Below, one piece after another: positions 18,341 to 27,175 of a DNA stretch of 64,000 nucleotides (position 1 is its first letter; every line of letters begins with the position of its first letter). The notes beneath the pieces were generated by a model, which had not been told where the DNA came from, did no database searches, and saw only the letters and a list, made by a program, of their open reading frames with translations. Source of the DNA: Magnetococcus marinus MC-1 (GTDB taxonomy: Bacteria; Pseudomonadota; Magnetococcia; Magnetococcales; Magnetococcaceae); assembly GCF_000014865.1 (NCBI RefSeq), contig NC_008576.1, positions 4,307,001 to 4,371,000 of the forward strand. Direction: 5' to 3'. The position numbers were made by a program, and so were the translations under genes.

Positions 18341-19645
18341 TTATCCTTCGTCCTCATCCAAGGCAGCTTCTTCTCGCTCCACGGCCCGGTAGCCGATATC
18401 GCGTCGGTAGTAGGCATCTTTCCAATGGATTTTACGCACAGCTTCGTAGGCATTAATACGGGCGCCGATGGCACCTTCGCCCAAGCCGGTAACGCCCAGA
18501 ATACGGCCTCCATCGGTAAGCACATGGCCATTATGGCGACGGGTACCGGCGTGAAAGACCATGCAATCTGTCAATTCGGCGGCCTCTTCTAAGCCTGTGA
18601 TGGGCAGCCCTTTTTCGTACATATTGGGGTATCCACCAGCGGCCATCACCACGCACATGGCGGTACGGCTATCCCACTCAATTTCGTGCTCATGGAGGGT
18701 GCCATCGGCGCAGGCCAACAGCAGCGGCATAATGTCGGATTTCATGCGCATGAGCAGGGGTTGGCATTCGGGATCGCCAAAACGGGCATTAAATTCGAGG
18801 GTTTTGATGCGCCCATTATGGATCATCAGACCGGCATACAGCACCCCTTTGTAGGGCATGCCGTCGGCGGCCATTCCTTGCACGATGGGGATCATCACTT
18901 GATCCATGACCCGACGCACCATTTCGTCATCATCCAGCAGTGCGGCGGGGGAATAGGCCCCCATACCGCCGGTATTGGGACCGGTATCCCCTTCACCCAC
19001 CGCTTTATGGTCTTGGGAGCCGGCTAGGGGTAGGATGGTTTTACCGTCGACCAGGGCTAAAAAGCTGGCCTCTTCACCCTCTAAAAACTCTTCGATAACG
19101 ACTTCGTCCCCGGCATGGCCAAACTCACGTTTGACCATGATGCGGTCGATGGCTTCGATGGCTTGGGGTACGGTCAAGCAGACGATGGCGCCCTTACCGG
19201 CGGCCAAGCCAGAGGTTTTCACCACGATGGGTGCGCCTTCGCCGGCAACATAGGCTTTGGCGGCTTCAGCATCGGTAAAGGTACGGTATTCAGCGGTGGG
19301 TACCTTGTAGCGCTGGCAGAGCTCTTTCATCAGGGTTTTGGAGCCTTCGATGGCAGCAGCGGCTTTATTGGGGCCAAACACCTTCATACCCGCCTCTTGC
19401 ATCTCATCGGCCATACCCATAACCAGGGGCACTTCGGGACCGATGACCACCAACTCAATCTTTTTTTCGATGGCAAACTGTTTCATCGCGCGTAGATCAT
19501 CCACCGAGATCTCGACACAGGTCGCCAGTTGCGCAATGCCGGCATTGCCGGGGGCGCAGTAGACGGTACCCACTAAGGGGGATTGGGTGATCTTCCACAC
19601 CAAGGCGTGTTCACGACCTCCACCACCGACCACCAAAACATTCAT
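18341..19645 (-). CDS. purD: Phosphoribosylamine--glycine ligase
   Basis: The start ATG 19645 gives MNVLVVGGGGREHALVWK, the standard GARS N-terminus, and a 434-residue product; the open frame continues upstream to 19735. ATP-grasp landmarks are present: GPEVPLVMGMADEM, VVKTSGLAAGKGAIVC, EEFLEGEEASFLALVDG, GDTGPNTGGMGAYSP and LEFNARFGDPECQPL. PurD makes glycinamide ribonucleotide. The ribosome site is weak (no clear purine run). purH, often adjacent to purD in proteobacteria, is 3.5 kb upstream here on the same strand. Confidence 0.98.
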   Translation of the reverse strand: MNVLVVGGGGREHALVWKITQSPLVGTVYCAPGNAGIAQLATCVEISVDDLRAMKQFAIEKKIELVVIGPEVPLVMGMADEMQEAGMKVFGPNKAAAAIEGSKTLMKELCQRYKVPTAEYRTFTDAEAAKAYVAGEGAPIVVKTSGLAAGKGAIVCLTVPQAIEAIDRIMVKREFGHAGDEVVIEEFLEGEEASFLALVDGKTILPLAGSQDHKAVGEGDTGPNTGGMGAYSPAALLDDDEMVRRVMDQVMIPIVQGMAADGMPYKGVLYAGLMIHNGRIKTLEFNARFGDPECQPLLMRMKSDIMPLLLACADGTLHEHEIEWDSRTAMCVVMAAGGYPNMYEKGLPITGLEEAAELTDCMVFHAGTRRHNGHVLTDGGRILGVTGLGEGAIGARINAYEAVRKIHWKDAYYRRDIGYRAVEREEAALDEDEG

Positions 19646-19822
19646 GCCCATTTGCGTTATCCATTCGTTAGAGTTGATGCAGCGGCGTGCCGTAAATTTG
19701 GGAAACAGCACCCCACACAAGCCACCTCTACGCAAGAGGTGTTGTTGAGCGCTCTGGGCGGTTGGTTGATGGAGGTTCTCAACCGTCGCACAGAGGATCT
19801 TCCAGGGTCATCATCTACCATG

Positions 19823-19851
19823 AATGTAGCCAAAATCCATCTAAGGGGCAA
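19823..19851 (-). promoter_or_regulatory. Candidate sigma-70-like promoter for purD
   Basis: On the minus strand TTGCCC (19846-19851) is followed after exactly 17 bp by TACATT (19823-19828), about 180 bp upstream of purD. Each box matches 4 of 6 consensus positions. It lies downstream of the terminator at 19923-19955, where purD would need its own promoter. Position-based inference only. Confidence 0.35.
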
Positions 19852-19914
19852 TTGAGTGCGGCATGATTCTTTGCAAAAAGTCGTTTTTTATATTGTTTAA
19901 GCGTTGTTTATTCG

Positions 19915-20147
19915 CAAACAAAAAGCCCGAAGAAGCTTGGGGCTTCTTCGGGCTTGGTGTCCCCCGAGGGGGTATTTGACACTCCCGACCGAGTGTAGGG
20001 CGTACGCTTAGGTAAACCTATGCGTTTATCCCCGGTGCCGTTCTTACCACGGGCACGCTCTTAGAGGCCTGCTTCTCGCATGCAGGACGAGCGACCGATA
20101 CCAGCCCCCCGATGCAACGATCGTGGGAAAGAAACGGCATGAACAAG
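19915..20147 (-). ncRNA. Candidate structured small RNA of about 230 nt
   Basis: A candidate promoter (20154-20182) and a strong terminator (19923-19955) bracket about 230 nt with no credible ORF but dense pairing. Read on the minus strand, GCCGTTtCTT pairs with AAGAACGGC and continues through CCACG/CGTGG (a helix of about 14 bp). Inside it, CGCTC/GAGCG encloses CCTGC/GCAGG, making a long irregular rod with internal loops. Downstream hairpins are GCATAGG/CCTAAGC-like, CACTC/GAGTG and CCCCC/GGGGG. The rod-plus-bubble shape and size recall 6S RNA, but I cannot match a conserved 6S sequence. It does not show tmRNA, SRP RNA or RNase P signatures. It lies between the Sel1-like gene and purD. Confidence 0.45.
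19923..19955 (-). terminator. Intrinsic terminator after the candidate RNA
   Basis: A perfect 14-bp stem (19923-19936 with 19942-19955, loop of 5) is followed on the minus strand by TTTTTGTTTG. No minus-strand CDS ends nearby: the Sel1-like gene stops about 470 bp upstream, so the terminator most likely ends a separate RNA. Confidence 0.85.
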
Positions 20148-20153
20148 TTCGAT

Positions 20154-20182
20154 ATTCTCGTTTCTAACGGGCCGAATGTAAA
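20154..20182 (-). promoter_or_regulatory. Candidate sigma-70 promoter of the structured RNA
   Basis: Minus strand: TTTACA (20177-20182), spacer of exactly 17 bp, GAGAAT (20154-20159). The -35 box matches 5 of 6 and the -10 box 4 of 6 consensus positions. The predicted start near 20147 lies directly before the paired segment. Confidence 0.4.
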
Positions 20183-20428
20183 GCCTGTTTTTAGAAAAAT
20201 TAAGAAAGATTTCTCTTGCAAAACGAATTTTCTGGCAAAACCAGTTATCTACCTTCAAATCGGTGGTGTCATTTTAATTTCATTCAAACCTCTTTCGAAA
20301 AATATATTTAATTTATCATAACATCTTTTAGTGGGTGGCCTCCGTTTTTGGTGGATTGGGTTTGGAAAAATGGTGCCTAGGGGCGGTTGGGGTTAGGGTC
20401 TATTGGCATATGGCTGGATGGATATTTT

Positions 20429-21061
20429 TTACTGGGTTTTCTGGGCTATGGCGTGCCAGTGTCGGCTTTTGGGCATATTGGTGGGGATGCCATAGAGCCC
20501 TTTTGCGTAGATATCGGCGAGGATGGAGGCGGCTTCGCTCAGGCCGTCGTGTGCGGCTTGTTCGATAAGTTTGAGGCCGAAGGGGGTATCTTTTTGGGGC
20601 AGGGCGAAGTTAGAGAGGTAGCAGAGGCCGACGCCGGATTTTTGGATGGTGCCGAGGTTTTGGATAAGGTTGGCATGGCGCACATATTGGGAGACGCGGC
20701 AGATGGCGTTCCAGTCTTGGTTCCATGTATGGCGGTACATGGTTGGGCCACGCATGAGTAGTTCGAGCAGGTCGTTGGCGAGCCAGGGGTGTTGGTTACT
20801 GAGCAGGGCCTGTTCCCAGTAGAGGAGGCCAGTGCTGATGGAGGGTAAGGTACAGATTTGTTTTCCGTCTTGACCGGTGAGCAGGCAGTTACCGGTGGCG
20901 ATCATGGCGTTGATGTCACCTTCTTGAGCGAGGCGGGGCAAGGCATTTCCGTCACCTTGTTGGGCACGCCAAGCGAGGTATTCGGCGCGGCTTTGGGCGA
21001 GGGCTGGGTTTTGGGTGAGGCACAGTGAGAGCAGGACGAGGGCGAGCAGTAGACGCGGCAT
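20429..21061 (-). CDS. Secreted Sel1/TPR-like repeat protein, hypothetical
   Basis: The 210-residue product has a Sec signal peptide (MPRLLLALVLLSLCLTQNPALAQ). Its mature part has alternating short helices of Sel1-repeat type: GNALPRLAQEGDINAMIATGNCLL and a C-terminal LIEQAAHDGLSEAASILADIYAKGLYG followed by NMPKSRHWHAIA. AGGAG lies 9 nt upstream of ATG 21061. Sel1 proteins commonly mediate periplasmic protein contacts; no function is assigned. Upstream lies the repeat array; downstream is the candidate RNA. Confidence 0.75.
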   Translation of the reverse strand: MPRLLLALVLLSLCLTQNPALAQSRAEYLAWRAQQGDGNALPRLAQEGDINAMIATGNCLLTGQDGKQICTLPSISTGLLYWEQALLSNQHPWLANDLLELLMRGPTMYRHTWNQDWNAICRVSQYVRHANLIQNLGTIQKSGVGLCYLSNFALPQKDTPFGLKLIEQAAHDGLSEAASILADIYAKGLYGIPTNMPKSRHWHAIAQKTQ

Positions 21062-21227
21062 GGAATCGACTCCTATTCGGGTGGGGGTCGCGTAGCGCTC
21101 TTACTTTCTATGATAGGCGGGGGTTTGGTCAATTTAAAAGGAGGATAGGTTGTAGATTTTCTTTGGGGGTGTAGGGTTATGGGGGATGAGGAAGAAGGGA
21201 TATTTGCGTGATCTTGAATATTTATAA

Positions 21228-22565
21228 GCCCAGGGAGTCTCATTATTAAAAGGGATTGGGGGGTCTGGGGGGAAGCTCTGCTTGCCCATCCAACGGGTGC
21301 AGGGCAGAGCCCTGCCGGGTCTGGGCGGCGCCCAGTGGGGTTCGGGGCGAAGCCCTGAGATCTTTTGACTTTTTTAATCTTTTGATCTTTTAGCCCCGTA
21401 CCGATGGAGCAAGGGCGCAGGGATTGATTAGGAGAGCACGGGTTTTGTAGGGGCGCGGTACGGGGCGTAGGGTAGCGATGTCACGCGCCAGCGTGGCGGG
21501 CGGTTGGGCACATGGTGGCTGGAGGGGAAAGCGCTACATCCCCAACCCACGGCCCAACTCGAAACTGAATGCCTTTATGCCCAGGGAGTCTCATTATTAA
21601 AAGGGATTGGGGGGTCTGGGGGGAAGCTCTGCTTGCCCATCCAGCGGGTGCAGGGCAGAGCCCTGCCGGGTCTGGGCGGCGCCCAGTGGGGTTCGGGGCG
21701 AAGCCCTGAGATCTTTTGACTTTTTTAATCTTTTGATCTTTTAGCCCCGCACCGGTTGGACAGGGGCGCAGGGATTGATTAGGAGAGCACGGGTTTTGTA
21801 GGGGCGCGGTACGGGGCGTAGGGTAGCGATGTCACGCGCCAGCGTGGCGGGCGGTTGGGCACATGGTGGCTGGAGGGGAAAGCGCTACATCCCCAACCCA
21901 CGGCCCAACTCGAAACTGAATGCCTTTATGCCCAGGGAGTCTCATTATTAAAAGGGATTGGGGGGTCTGGGGGGAAGCTCTGCTTGCCCATCCAGCGGGT
22001 GCAGGGCAGAGCCCTGCCGGGTCTGGGCGGCGCCCAGTGGGGTTCGGGGCGAAGCCCTGAGATCTTTTGACTTTTTTAATCTTTTGATCTTTTAGCCCCG
22101 CACCGGTTGGACAGGGGCGCAGGGATTGATTAGGAGAGCACGGGTTTTGTAGGGGCGCGGTACGGGGCGTAGGGTAGCGATGTCACGCGCCAGCGTGGCG
22201 GGCGGTTGGGCACATGGTGGCTGGAGGGGAAAGCGCTACATCCCCAACCCACGGCCCAACTCGAAACTGAATGCCTTTATGCCCAGGGAGTCTCATTATT
22301 AAAAGGGATTGGGGGGTCTGGGGGGAAGCTCTGCTTGCCCATCCAGCGGGTGCAGGGCAGAGCCCTGCCGGGTCTGGGCGGCGCCCAGTGGGGTTCGGGG
22401 CGAAGCCCTGAGATCTTTTGACTTTTTTAATCTTTTGATCTTTTAGCCCCGCACCGGTTGGACAGGGGCGCAGGGATTGATTAGGAGAGCACGGGTTTTG
22501 TAGGGGCGCGGTACGGGGCATAGGGTAGCGATGTCACGCGCCAGCGTGGCGGGCGGTTGGGCACA
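21228..22565. repeat. Tandem array of a 351-bp repeat, 3.8 copies
   Basis: Copies begin at 21228, 21579, 21930 and 22281 (exact 351-bp spacing); the fourth breaks off near 22565. Copies 2-4 are almost identical to each other; copy 1 differs in a few clustered positions (for example CCAACGGG for CCAGCGGG, and near 21400). Each unit starts ATTATTAAAAGGGATT, then a G-rich GGGGGGTCTGGGGGG segment and several strong hairpins (GCAGGGC/GCCCTGC, CTGGGC/GCCCAG, GGGTTCG/CGAAGCCC), then T-rich ATCTTTTGACTTTTTTAATC. A 71-codon frame recurs in each unit, but it follows from the repeat and has no ribosome site or family signature. The near identity implies recent amplification. Confidence 0.93.
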
Positions 22566-22582
22566 CCGGTGTTGGGGTGGAA

Positions 22583-22759
22583 CCGTGCTTGGGCACATGG
22601 CTGGGGGGAAACCGTGCTTGGGCACATGGCTGGGGAGGAAACCGTGCTTGGGCACATGGCTGGGGAGGAAACCGTGCTTGGGCACATGGCTGGGGGGAAA
22701 CCGTGCTTGGGCACATGGCTGGGGTGGAACCGTGCTTGGGCACATGGTTGGGGGGGAAA
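22583..22759. repeat. 29/30-bp minisatellite, about six copies
   Basis: The unit CCGTGCTTGGGCACATGGCTGGGG plus a short variable G/A end begins at 22583, 22612, 22642, 22672, 22701 and 22730, giving periods of 29 or 30 bp. A degenerate unit precedes it at 22561-22582. The core GGGCACATGG also occurs once in each 351-bp unit, so the minisatellite probably grew from the broken fourth copy. There are no unique spacers, so it is not a CRISPR. Confidence 0.92.
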
Positions 22760-22815
22760 TCACATCATGCGCCCCAACCACAGCCCGGACCTAAACCCCG
22801 CTGAGGCATTTGGCA

Positions 22816-22866
22816 CCCCCTATTGGGGTTCCCTTGAAAAAAGCCTCAAGGGACCCCCAATAGGGG
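22816..22866. repeat. Long inverted repeat (21-22 bp arms, one mismatch)
   Basis: The arm at 22816-22837 (CCCCCTATTGGGGTTCCCTTGA) pairs with 22846-22866 across a short A-rich loop, with one mismatch. It would form one of the strongest hairpins in the window. No T-run follows on the plus strand. Confidence 0.88.
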
Positions 22867-22875
22867 ATTAAAAGG

Positions 22876-23035
22876 CTGGCTCGCTGGTCGCTAAGCGGCA
22901 AAAAGACGCCGCTTAGCTCCCCTGGCGAAGGGCGAGCCTAAAAGCCAAGAAAAATCAAAAGATTAAAAGCAAAACCCTGGGGGGAGACAGAGAACTTCTC
23001 CCCCCAGACCCCCCTCTAACCTTTTTTTAATAATA
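22876..23035. repeat. Inverted, partial relative of the 351-bp element with nested hairpins
   Basis: Read on the minus strand from 23035, this segment begins TATTATTAAAAAAAGG, then GGGGGGTCTGGGGGG, then a perfect 11-bp hairpin CTGGGGGGAGA/TCTCCCCCCAG (about 22977-23007), then TTTTAATCTTTTGATTTTT. That is the same order of landmarks as the 351-bp unit, in opposite orientation. Further left is GCTAAGCGGC/GCCGCTTAGC (about 22892-22919) inside GGCTCGC/GCGAGCC. Confidence 0.7.
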
Positions 23036-23096
23036 GAAACGATCAAGTTAGCTGCGATAACAGAAAATACAACCTCAAAAAATCAAAAGATTAAAC

Positions 23097-23132
23097 AAAA
23101 AAGAGAGGCCGGTCCCCCCTCGGAAACCGACC
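23097..23132 (-). terminator. Probable purH terminator
   Basis: About 25 bp after the purH stop, minus-strand GGTCGG (23127-23132) can pair with CCGGCC (23107-23112, one G-U pair) and is followed by CTCTCTTTTTTG. The loop is large, so this is moderate support. Confidence 0.5.
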
Positions 23133-23157
23133 CCCCCCCTTTTAACCAACCCCATAC

Positions 23158-24756
23158 TCAGTGCTTAAAATGACGCATGCCCGTAAACACCATCGCCATA
23201 CCATGCTCATTGGCCGCCGCAATCACCTCTTCATCCCGAACCGAACCACCCGGCTGAATCACCGCCTTGGCCCCCGCCTTGGCCGCAGCATCCACTCCAT
23301 CCCGGAACGGGAAAAATGCATCCGACGCCATCGCCGCACCCAATAATGGATTCTCCCGCAAACCCGCCGTGTGCGCCGTATCCTGCGCCTTCCATACCGC
23401 AATGCGTGAAGCATCCACACGACTCATCTGACCCGCCCCAACACCCAACGTGCGCTGTTCTTTAGCATACACAATGGCGTTGGACTTCACGTGCTTAACC
23501 ACCTTCCACGCAAATAAAAGATCCCGCATCTCCGCCTCCGACGGCGCACGCTCCGTCACCACCTTGAGCGAACCCTCCGGTAACTGCTTCAAATCCCGAT
23601 CCTGTAACAGTAATCCACCCGTCACCCGCTTCAGATCCATGGTGCTCACCGCCGTCGCTACCCCAATGTTGGGCACCCGTAATAAACGCAAATTCTTCTT
23701 GGTCGCAAACAACTCCAATGCCTGCTCATCATACTCCGGTGCAATAATGACCTCGACAAATAACTGCGCAATCTCCTTGGCCACCGCCACATCCACACAA
23801 CGGTTCAAAGCGATAATACCCCCAAACGCCGATACCGGATCCGTATCCCGCGCCATGCGATAGGCCGCCAACAGATCCCCATCATGCACCGCCACACCAC
23901 ACGGATTCGCATGCTTCACCACCACCGCCGCCGGCTTGCTAAACTCCTTCACCAACTCCAACGCACCATTGGCATCATGAATGTTGTTAAAGGATAGCTC
24001 CTTGCCCTGTAACTGCGTGGCCGTGGCTAATGATGCCTCCTCACTGGGTGGACTCTCTGCGTAAAAGGCCGCACTCTGATGGGGATTCTCACCATAACGC
24101 ATGCCCTGAACCTTCTTAAATTGTACCGTGTAGGTCTCAGGAAAAGCACCAGGGCGACCCTCATTATCCAACGCCGATAACCAGTTGGAAATCGCCGCAT
24201 CATAAGCCGCCGTACGTGCATAAACCTTACGCGCCAACTGCGCATTCAACCCCGCATCACACTGGCCATCATGGGCACGCAAACTCTCCAATACCCGGGC
24301 ATAATCCGCTGGATCCGTCACCACCGTCACCGAACGATAGTTCTTGGCCGCACTGCGCAACATGGATGGACCACCAATATCAATGTTCTCAATGGCCTCC
24401 TCCAATGTACACCCCTCCTTAGCCACCGTCGCCTCAAAGGGATAGAGATTGACCACTACCATATCAATGGGCTCAATACCATGCTCCCCCATCTGCTGCT
24501 GGTGAGAGGCATTGTCACGCAACCCCAACAAACCCCCATGCACCTTGGGATGCAACGTCTTAACCCGGCCATCCAACATCTCTGGAAAACCTGTAAATTC
24601 TGATACATCCATTACATCCAGGCCACTTTCACGCAACAGGCGGGCCGTGCCCCCCGTGGAGAGAAAGCTTACCCCATGCTCCGCCAGTCCCTGACAGAAG
24701 GGAACCAGACCTGTTTTGTCCGAGACGCTGATAAGAGCGCGTTTAATCTTAGCCAT
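23158..24756 (-). CDS. purH: Bifunctional AICAR transformylase / IMP cyclohydrolase
   Basis: The 532-residue protein starts with the MGS-like IMP cyclohydrolase domain ([57 protein letters not shown]) and continues with the transformylase domain ([88 protein letters not shown]). It catalyses the last two steps to IMP. GGAG lies upstream of ATG 24756. It follows rsmB by 16 bp, so permease, rsmB and purH look like one operon. Confidence 0.98.
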   Translation of the reverse strand: MAKIKRALISVSDKTGLVPFCQGLAEHGVSFLSTGGTARLLRESGLDVMDVSEFTGFPEMLDGRVKTLHPKVHGGLLGLRDNASHQQQMGEHGIEPIDMVVVNLYPFEATVAKEGCTLEEAIENIDIGGPSMLRSAAKNYRSVTVVTDPADYARVLESLRAHDGQCDAGLNAQLARKVYARTAAYDAAISNWLSALDNEGRPGAFPETYTVQFKKVQGMRYGENPHQSAAFYAESPPSEEASLATATQLQGKELSFNNIHDANGALELVKEFSKPAAVVVKHANPCGVAVHDGDLLAAYRMARDTDPVSAFGGIIALNRCVDVAVAKEIAQLFVEVIIAPEYDEQALELFATKKNLRLLRVPNIGVATAVSTMDLKRVTGGLLLQDRDLKQLPEGSLKVVTERAPSEAEMRDLLFAWKVVKHVKSNAIVYAKEQRTLGVGAGQMSRVDASRIAVWKAQDTAHTAGLRENPLLGAAMASDAFFPFRDGVDAAAKAGAKAVIQPGGSVRDEEVIAAANEHGMAMVFTGMRHFKH

Positions 24757-24772
24757 GAGGCTTCTACTCCAG

Positions 24773-25987
24773 CTACGTACGTATCAAGACAGCACTAAAA
24801 AAGCCGTCGGTTTGTGCCTGCTGCGGCATCACCTTTAAATAAGGTGTTGCCAACCGCTGTAAATCGCCCAACCCTTGGATCTCCTCTAACCGAAAACCCC
24901 GGTTGGTGCGCAAAAATGCTTCCACCACCTCTTCGTTTTCCTGCGCCAGCAAAGAGCAGGTGGCATACACCAGCCGCCCTCCCCGCTTGACCAAATGCGC
25001 AGCCCCCTCCAATAACGCCCCCTGCTGAATGGCCAGTGAACCCACTTGCCCAGGCTCCAACTGCCACTTAATCTCAGGATGACGCCGCAAGGTACCACTA
25101 CCACTACATGGTGCATCCACCAACACCCCATCGGCCTTGCCATACCAACGGCTCAACCAAGGGTCCCGCTCATGGCGGATGGTGTGGCTCTGCACCATTT
25201 TAATTTGATTGCGCTTGAGCCGAGGAGCCAACCGCTTAAGCCGATGCTCCTGGGTATCCAACGCCAAAATGCGCCCCTTATTCTGCATCAAAGCCGCCAG
25301 ATGCACTGTTTTACCCCCACCACCTGCACAAAAATCCACCAGCAACTGACCCGCAACAGGCTGTAATAATGGAGCAATGCACTGACTGCCCCCATCCTGA
25401 ATTTCAGCCAGTCCCTCCAAAAAGACCGGATGATCCCGCAACAGATGGCGCTTCGTCAACCGCAATCCATCGGCACTGATGGCCAAGGGAGCACTCTCTA
25501 CCCCACTTTCCAACAGCCGCTGCGCCACCCCCTCCCGGCTGGCCCGCTGCCGATTGACCCGCAGATCCACCGGAGCCTGCTCCAACATGGCCGCCGCTAA
25601 CATCTGGGCAGCATCCTGCCCATATTGCTCACACCACGCCTGCCACAACCAATCGGGCAGGCTGTAGTATAACCCATCCGACTCCTGCGGTTGGCGGGGT
25701 GGTAAACCCTCACTCAAAGCCTGCTCTGCCATCTGCACCAAAGGCAGCAACGCGCGTGCTTCACAGGCTGGCAGATAGGGTTGCCCCGTATGCAGGCCAT
25801 TGAACCGCCGCAAATGACGCAATAGCAGATAAAGACGATCACTCACGCGTCGCCGATCTCCGCTGCCCATCTGCGGGTGCTCCTTAAAACTGCGCCGCAG
25901 TATACCATCAACCGCCCGTTCAGGGTGATTCAAAATCTGTTCGGCCAGTTGCGCCACCAGTTGTGTGTGCGCCGAAGGCATGCTCAT
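24773..25987 (-). CDS. RsmB-like RNA (cytosine-C5) methyltransferase
   Basis: The 404-residue product has an N-terminal helical NusB-like part and a C-terminal Rossmann domain with [17 protein letters not shown] (SAM loop), [32 protein letters not shown] (motif IV with the second cysteine) and [14 protein letters not shown] (motif VI with the catalytic cysteine). This is the Sun/RsmB family acting on 16S rRNA C967 in E. coli; I cannot say that the target is the same. Its start overlaps the stop of the permease gene by 4 bp (ATGA), implying translational coupling. Confidence 0.9.
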   Translation of the reverse strand: MSMPSAHTQLVAQLAEQILNHPERAVDGILRRSFKEHPQMGSGDRRRVSDRLYLLLRHLRRFNGLHTGQPYLPACEARALLPLVQMAEQALSEGLPPRQPQESDGLYYSLPDWLWQAWCEQYGQDAAQMLAAAMLEQAPVDLRVNRQRASREGVAQRLLESGVESAPLAISADGLRLTKRHLLRDHPVFLEGLAEIQDGGSQCIAPLLQPVAGQLLVDFCAGGGGKTVHLAALMQNKGRILALDTQEHRLKRLAPRLKRNQIKMVQSHTIRHERDPWLSRWYGKADGVLVDAPCSGSGTLRRHPEIKWQLEPGQVGSLAIQQGALLEGAAHLVKRGGRLVYATCSLLAQENEEVVEAFLRTNRGFRLEEIQGLGDLQRLATPYLKVMPQQAQTDGFFSAVLIRT

Positions 25988-27072
25988 AGGCTATCAGAAA
26001 CCTCTTGCCCGGTCACAGGATCGGCATGCACCTCGATACTGGCAATAGCCTGATAAATACTGCGGGCTAACACCGCCAACGGTACCGCAAAAAACACCCC
26101 TAACAGACCCCACAACGAACCGAACACCAATACCGCGATAATGAAAGTGGTGGGATGAATTTTTGCCGACTCACCCAAAATTAAGGGGGCCACCAAGTTG
26201 GCATCCACCACCTGGATGATGGCATAAGCAAACAGGGGCTTAAAACCATCCATGCCAAACCCCCACTGCGCCAAGCCCAAAATCGCCACCGGCAACGCCA
26301 CCACCGCCACCCCCACAAAGGGAATTAACACCGACATGCCCGTCAGCACACCCATGATCAGTGCGTAGCGAAACTCCAGAATGGTAAAAACAAAAAATGC
26401 CAGCGAACCCACCAGCATCATCTCCCAAAACTTACCCCGGATATAGCCCCCCAAACCGGCATTGGCCTCCTGCACCACCTGCTCCAGCAGTTTTTGCTCA
26501 TCGGGCAATAACGTGCTGTAACTTTTACGCAGTTCAGACTTATCCAAGAGGAAGAAAAAGACCAAAAATGGCACCAAAAACAGATAGACCCCCGTGGTAA
26601 TCAACCCTTGGCTCACATGCCCCACCAGCCCCAGCGATTGGGTGGAAGCCTCCTTGGCTTTGTTCATTAAATCCACCAACAGATCCTCAACCAAAGCCGG
26701 ATTAATGATCCCAGAATAGCTTTCGATCAAACTGCGAATCTGCTCTTTAAGCACCTGGGTGATGCGGGGCATCTCTTGCACCAATTCTGTCACCTGCTGG
26801 CCAATGATCGGCACCAATCCCAAAATCAACAGCGCCATGGCAAACACAAAAAGGGAAAAAACACACAACGTCGCCAGCGGTCGTGGAATATGATAATGCA
26901 CCATGGGCGTTACCAGGCTATCCAGCAAATAGGCAATAAACAGCGCCGTGATCACCGGTGCCAAAGCAGAACCCAAAAAGTAGAAAACGATCCATACGGT
27001 AAGCAGAGCAGCCAGCAATCCCACCACCTGCGGGTGGCGCAAACGTACTTTTTGACGCGAGATAAAATTCAT
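25984..27072 (-). CDS. AI-2E family (PerM-type) transporter
   Basis: This polytopic inner-membrane protein has the family's layout: two N-terminal helices (VVGLLAALLTVWIVFYFLGSALAPVITALFIAYLLDSLV), a central amphipathic region, FLVPFLVFFFLLDKSELRKSY, a re-entrant GVLTGMSVLIPFVGVAVVALP, and the C-terminal GESAKIHPTTFIIAVLVFGSLWGLLGVFFAVPLAVLAR. Members export autoinducer-2 or act as ion antiporters; the substrate here is unknown. The start is uncertain: ATG 27072 or TTG 27093, neither with a clear ribosome site. It overlaps rsmB by 4 bp. Confidence 0.88.
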   Translation of the reverse strand: MNFISRQKVRLRHPQVVGLLAALLTVWIVFYFLGSALAPVITALFIAYLLDSLVTPMVHYHIPRPLATLCVFSLFVFAMALLILGLVPIIGQQVTELVQEMPRITQVLKEQIRSLIESYSGIINPALVEDLLVDLMNKAKEASTQSLGLVGHVSQGLITTGVYLFLVPFLVFFFLLDKSELRKSYSTLLPDEQKLLEQVVQEANAGLGGYIRGKFWEMMLVGSLAFFVFTILEFRYALIMGVLTGMSVLIPFVGVAVVALPVAILGLAQWGFGMDGFKPLFAYAIIQVVDANLVAPLILGESAKIHPTTFIIAVLVFGSLWGLLGVFFAVPLAVLARSIYQAIASIEVHADPVTGQEVSDSL

Positions 27073-27175
27073 GTGTGGATCAACTGTTGGCAAGCAGGCC
27101 CCAGGAAGAGCCTTCCTGTCCGCCTAAAATAGCGCACCTGGGGTGCGCACCCTGAACAAACACGGTTGGCTACCC

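Noticed and set aside
21504-22421. Three identical 71-codon ORFs starting at 21504, 21855 and 22206
   Set aside because: They are the same frame in each 351-bp repeat unit, with no ribosome site and low-complexity composition, so they reflect the repeat and not a gene family.
22583-22759. Short regular repeats that might suggest a CRISPR array
   Set aside because: The units are contiguous 29/30-mers with no unique spacers and no cas genes are nearby.
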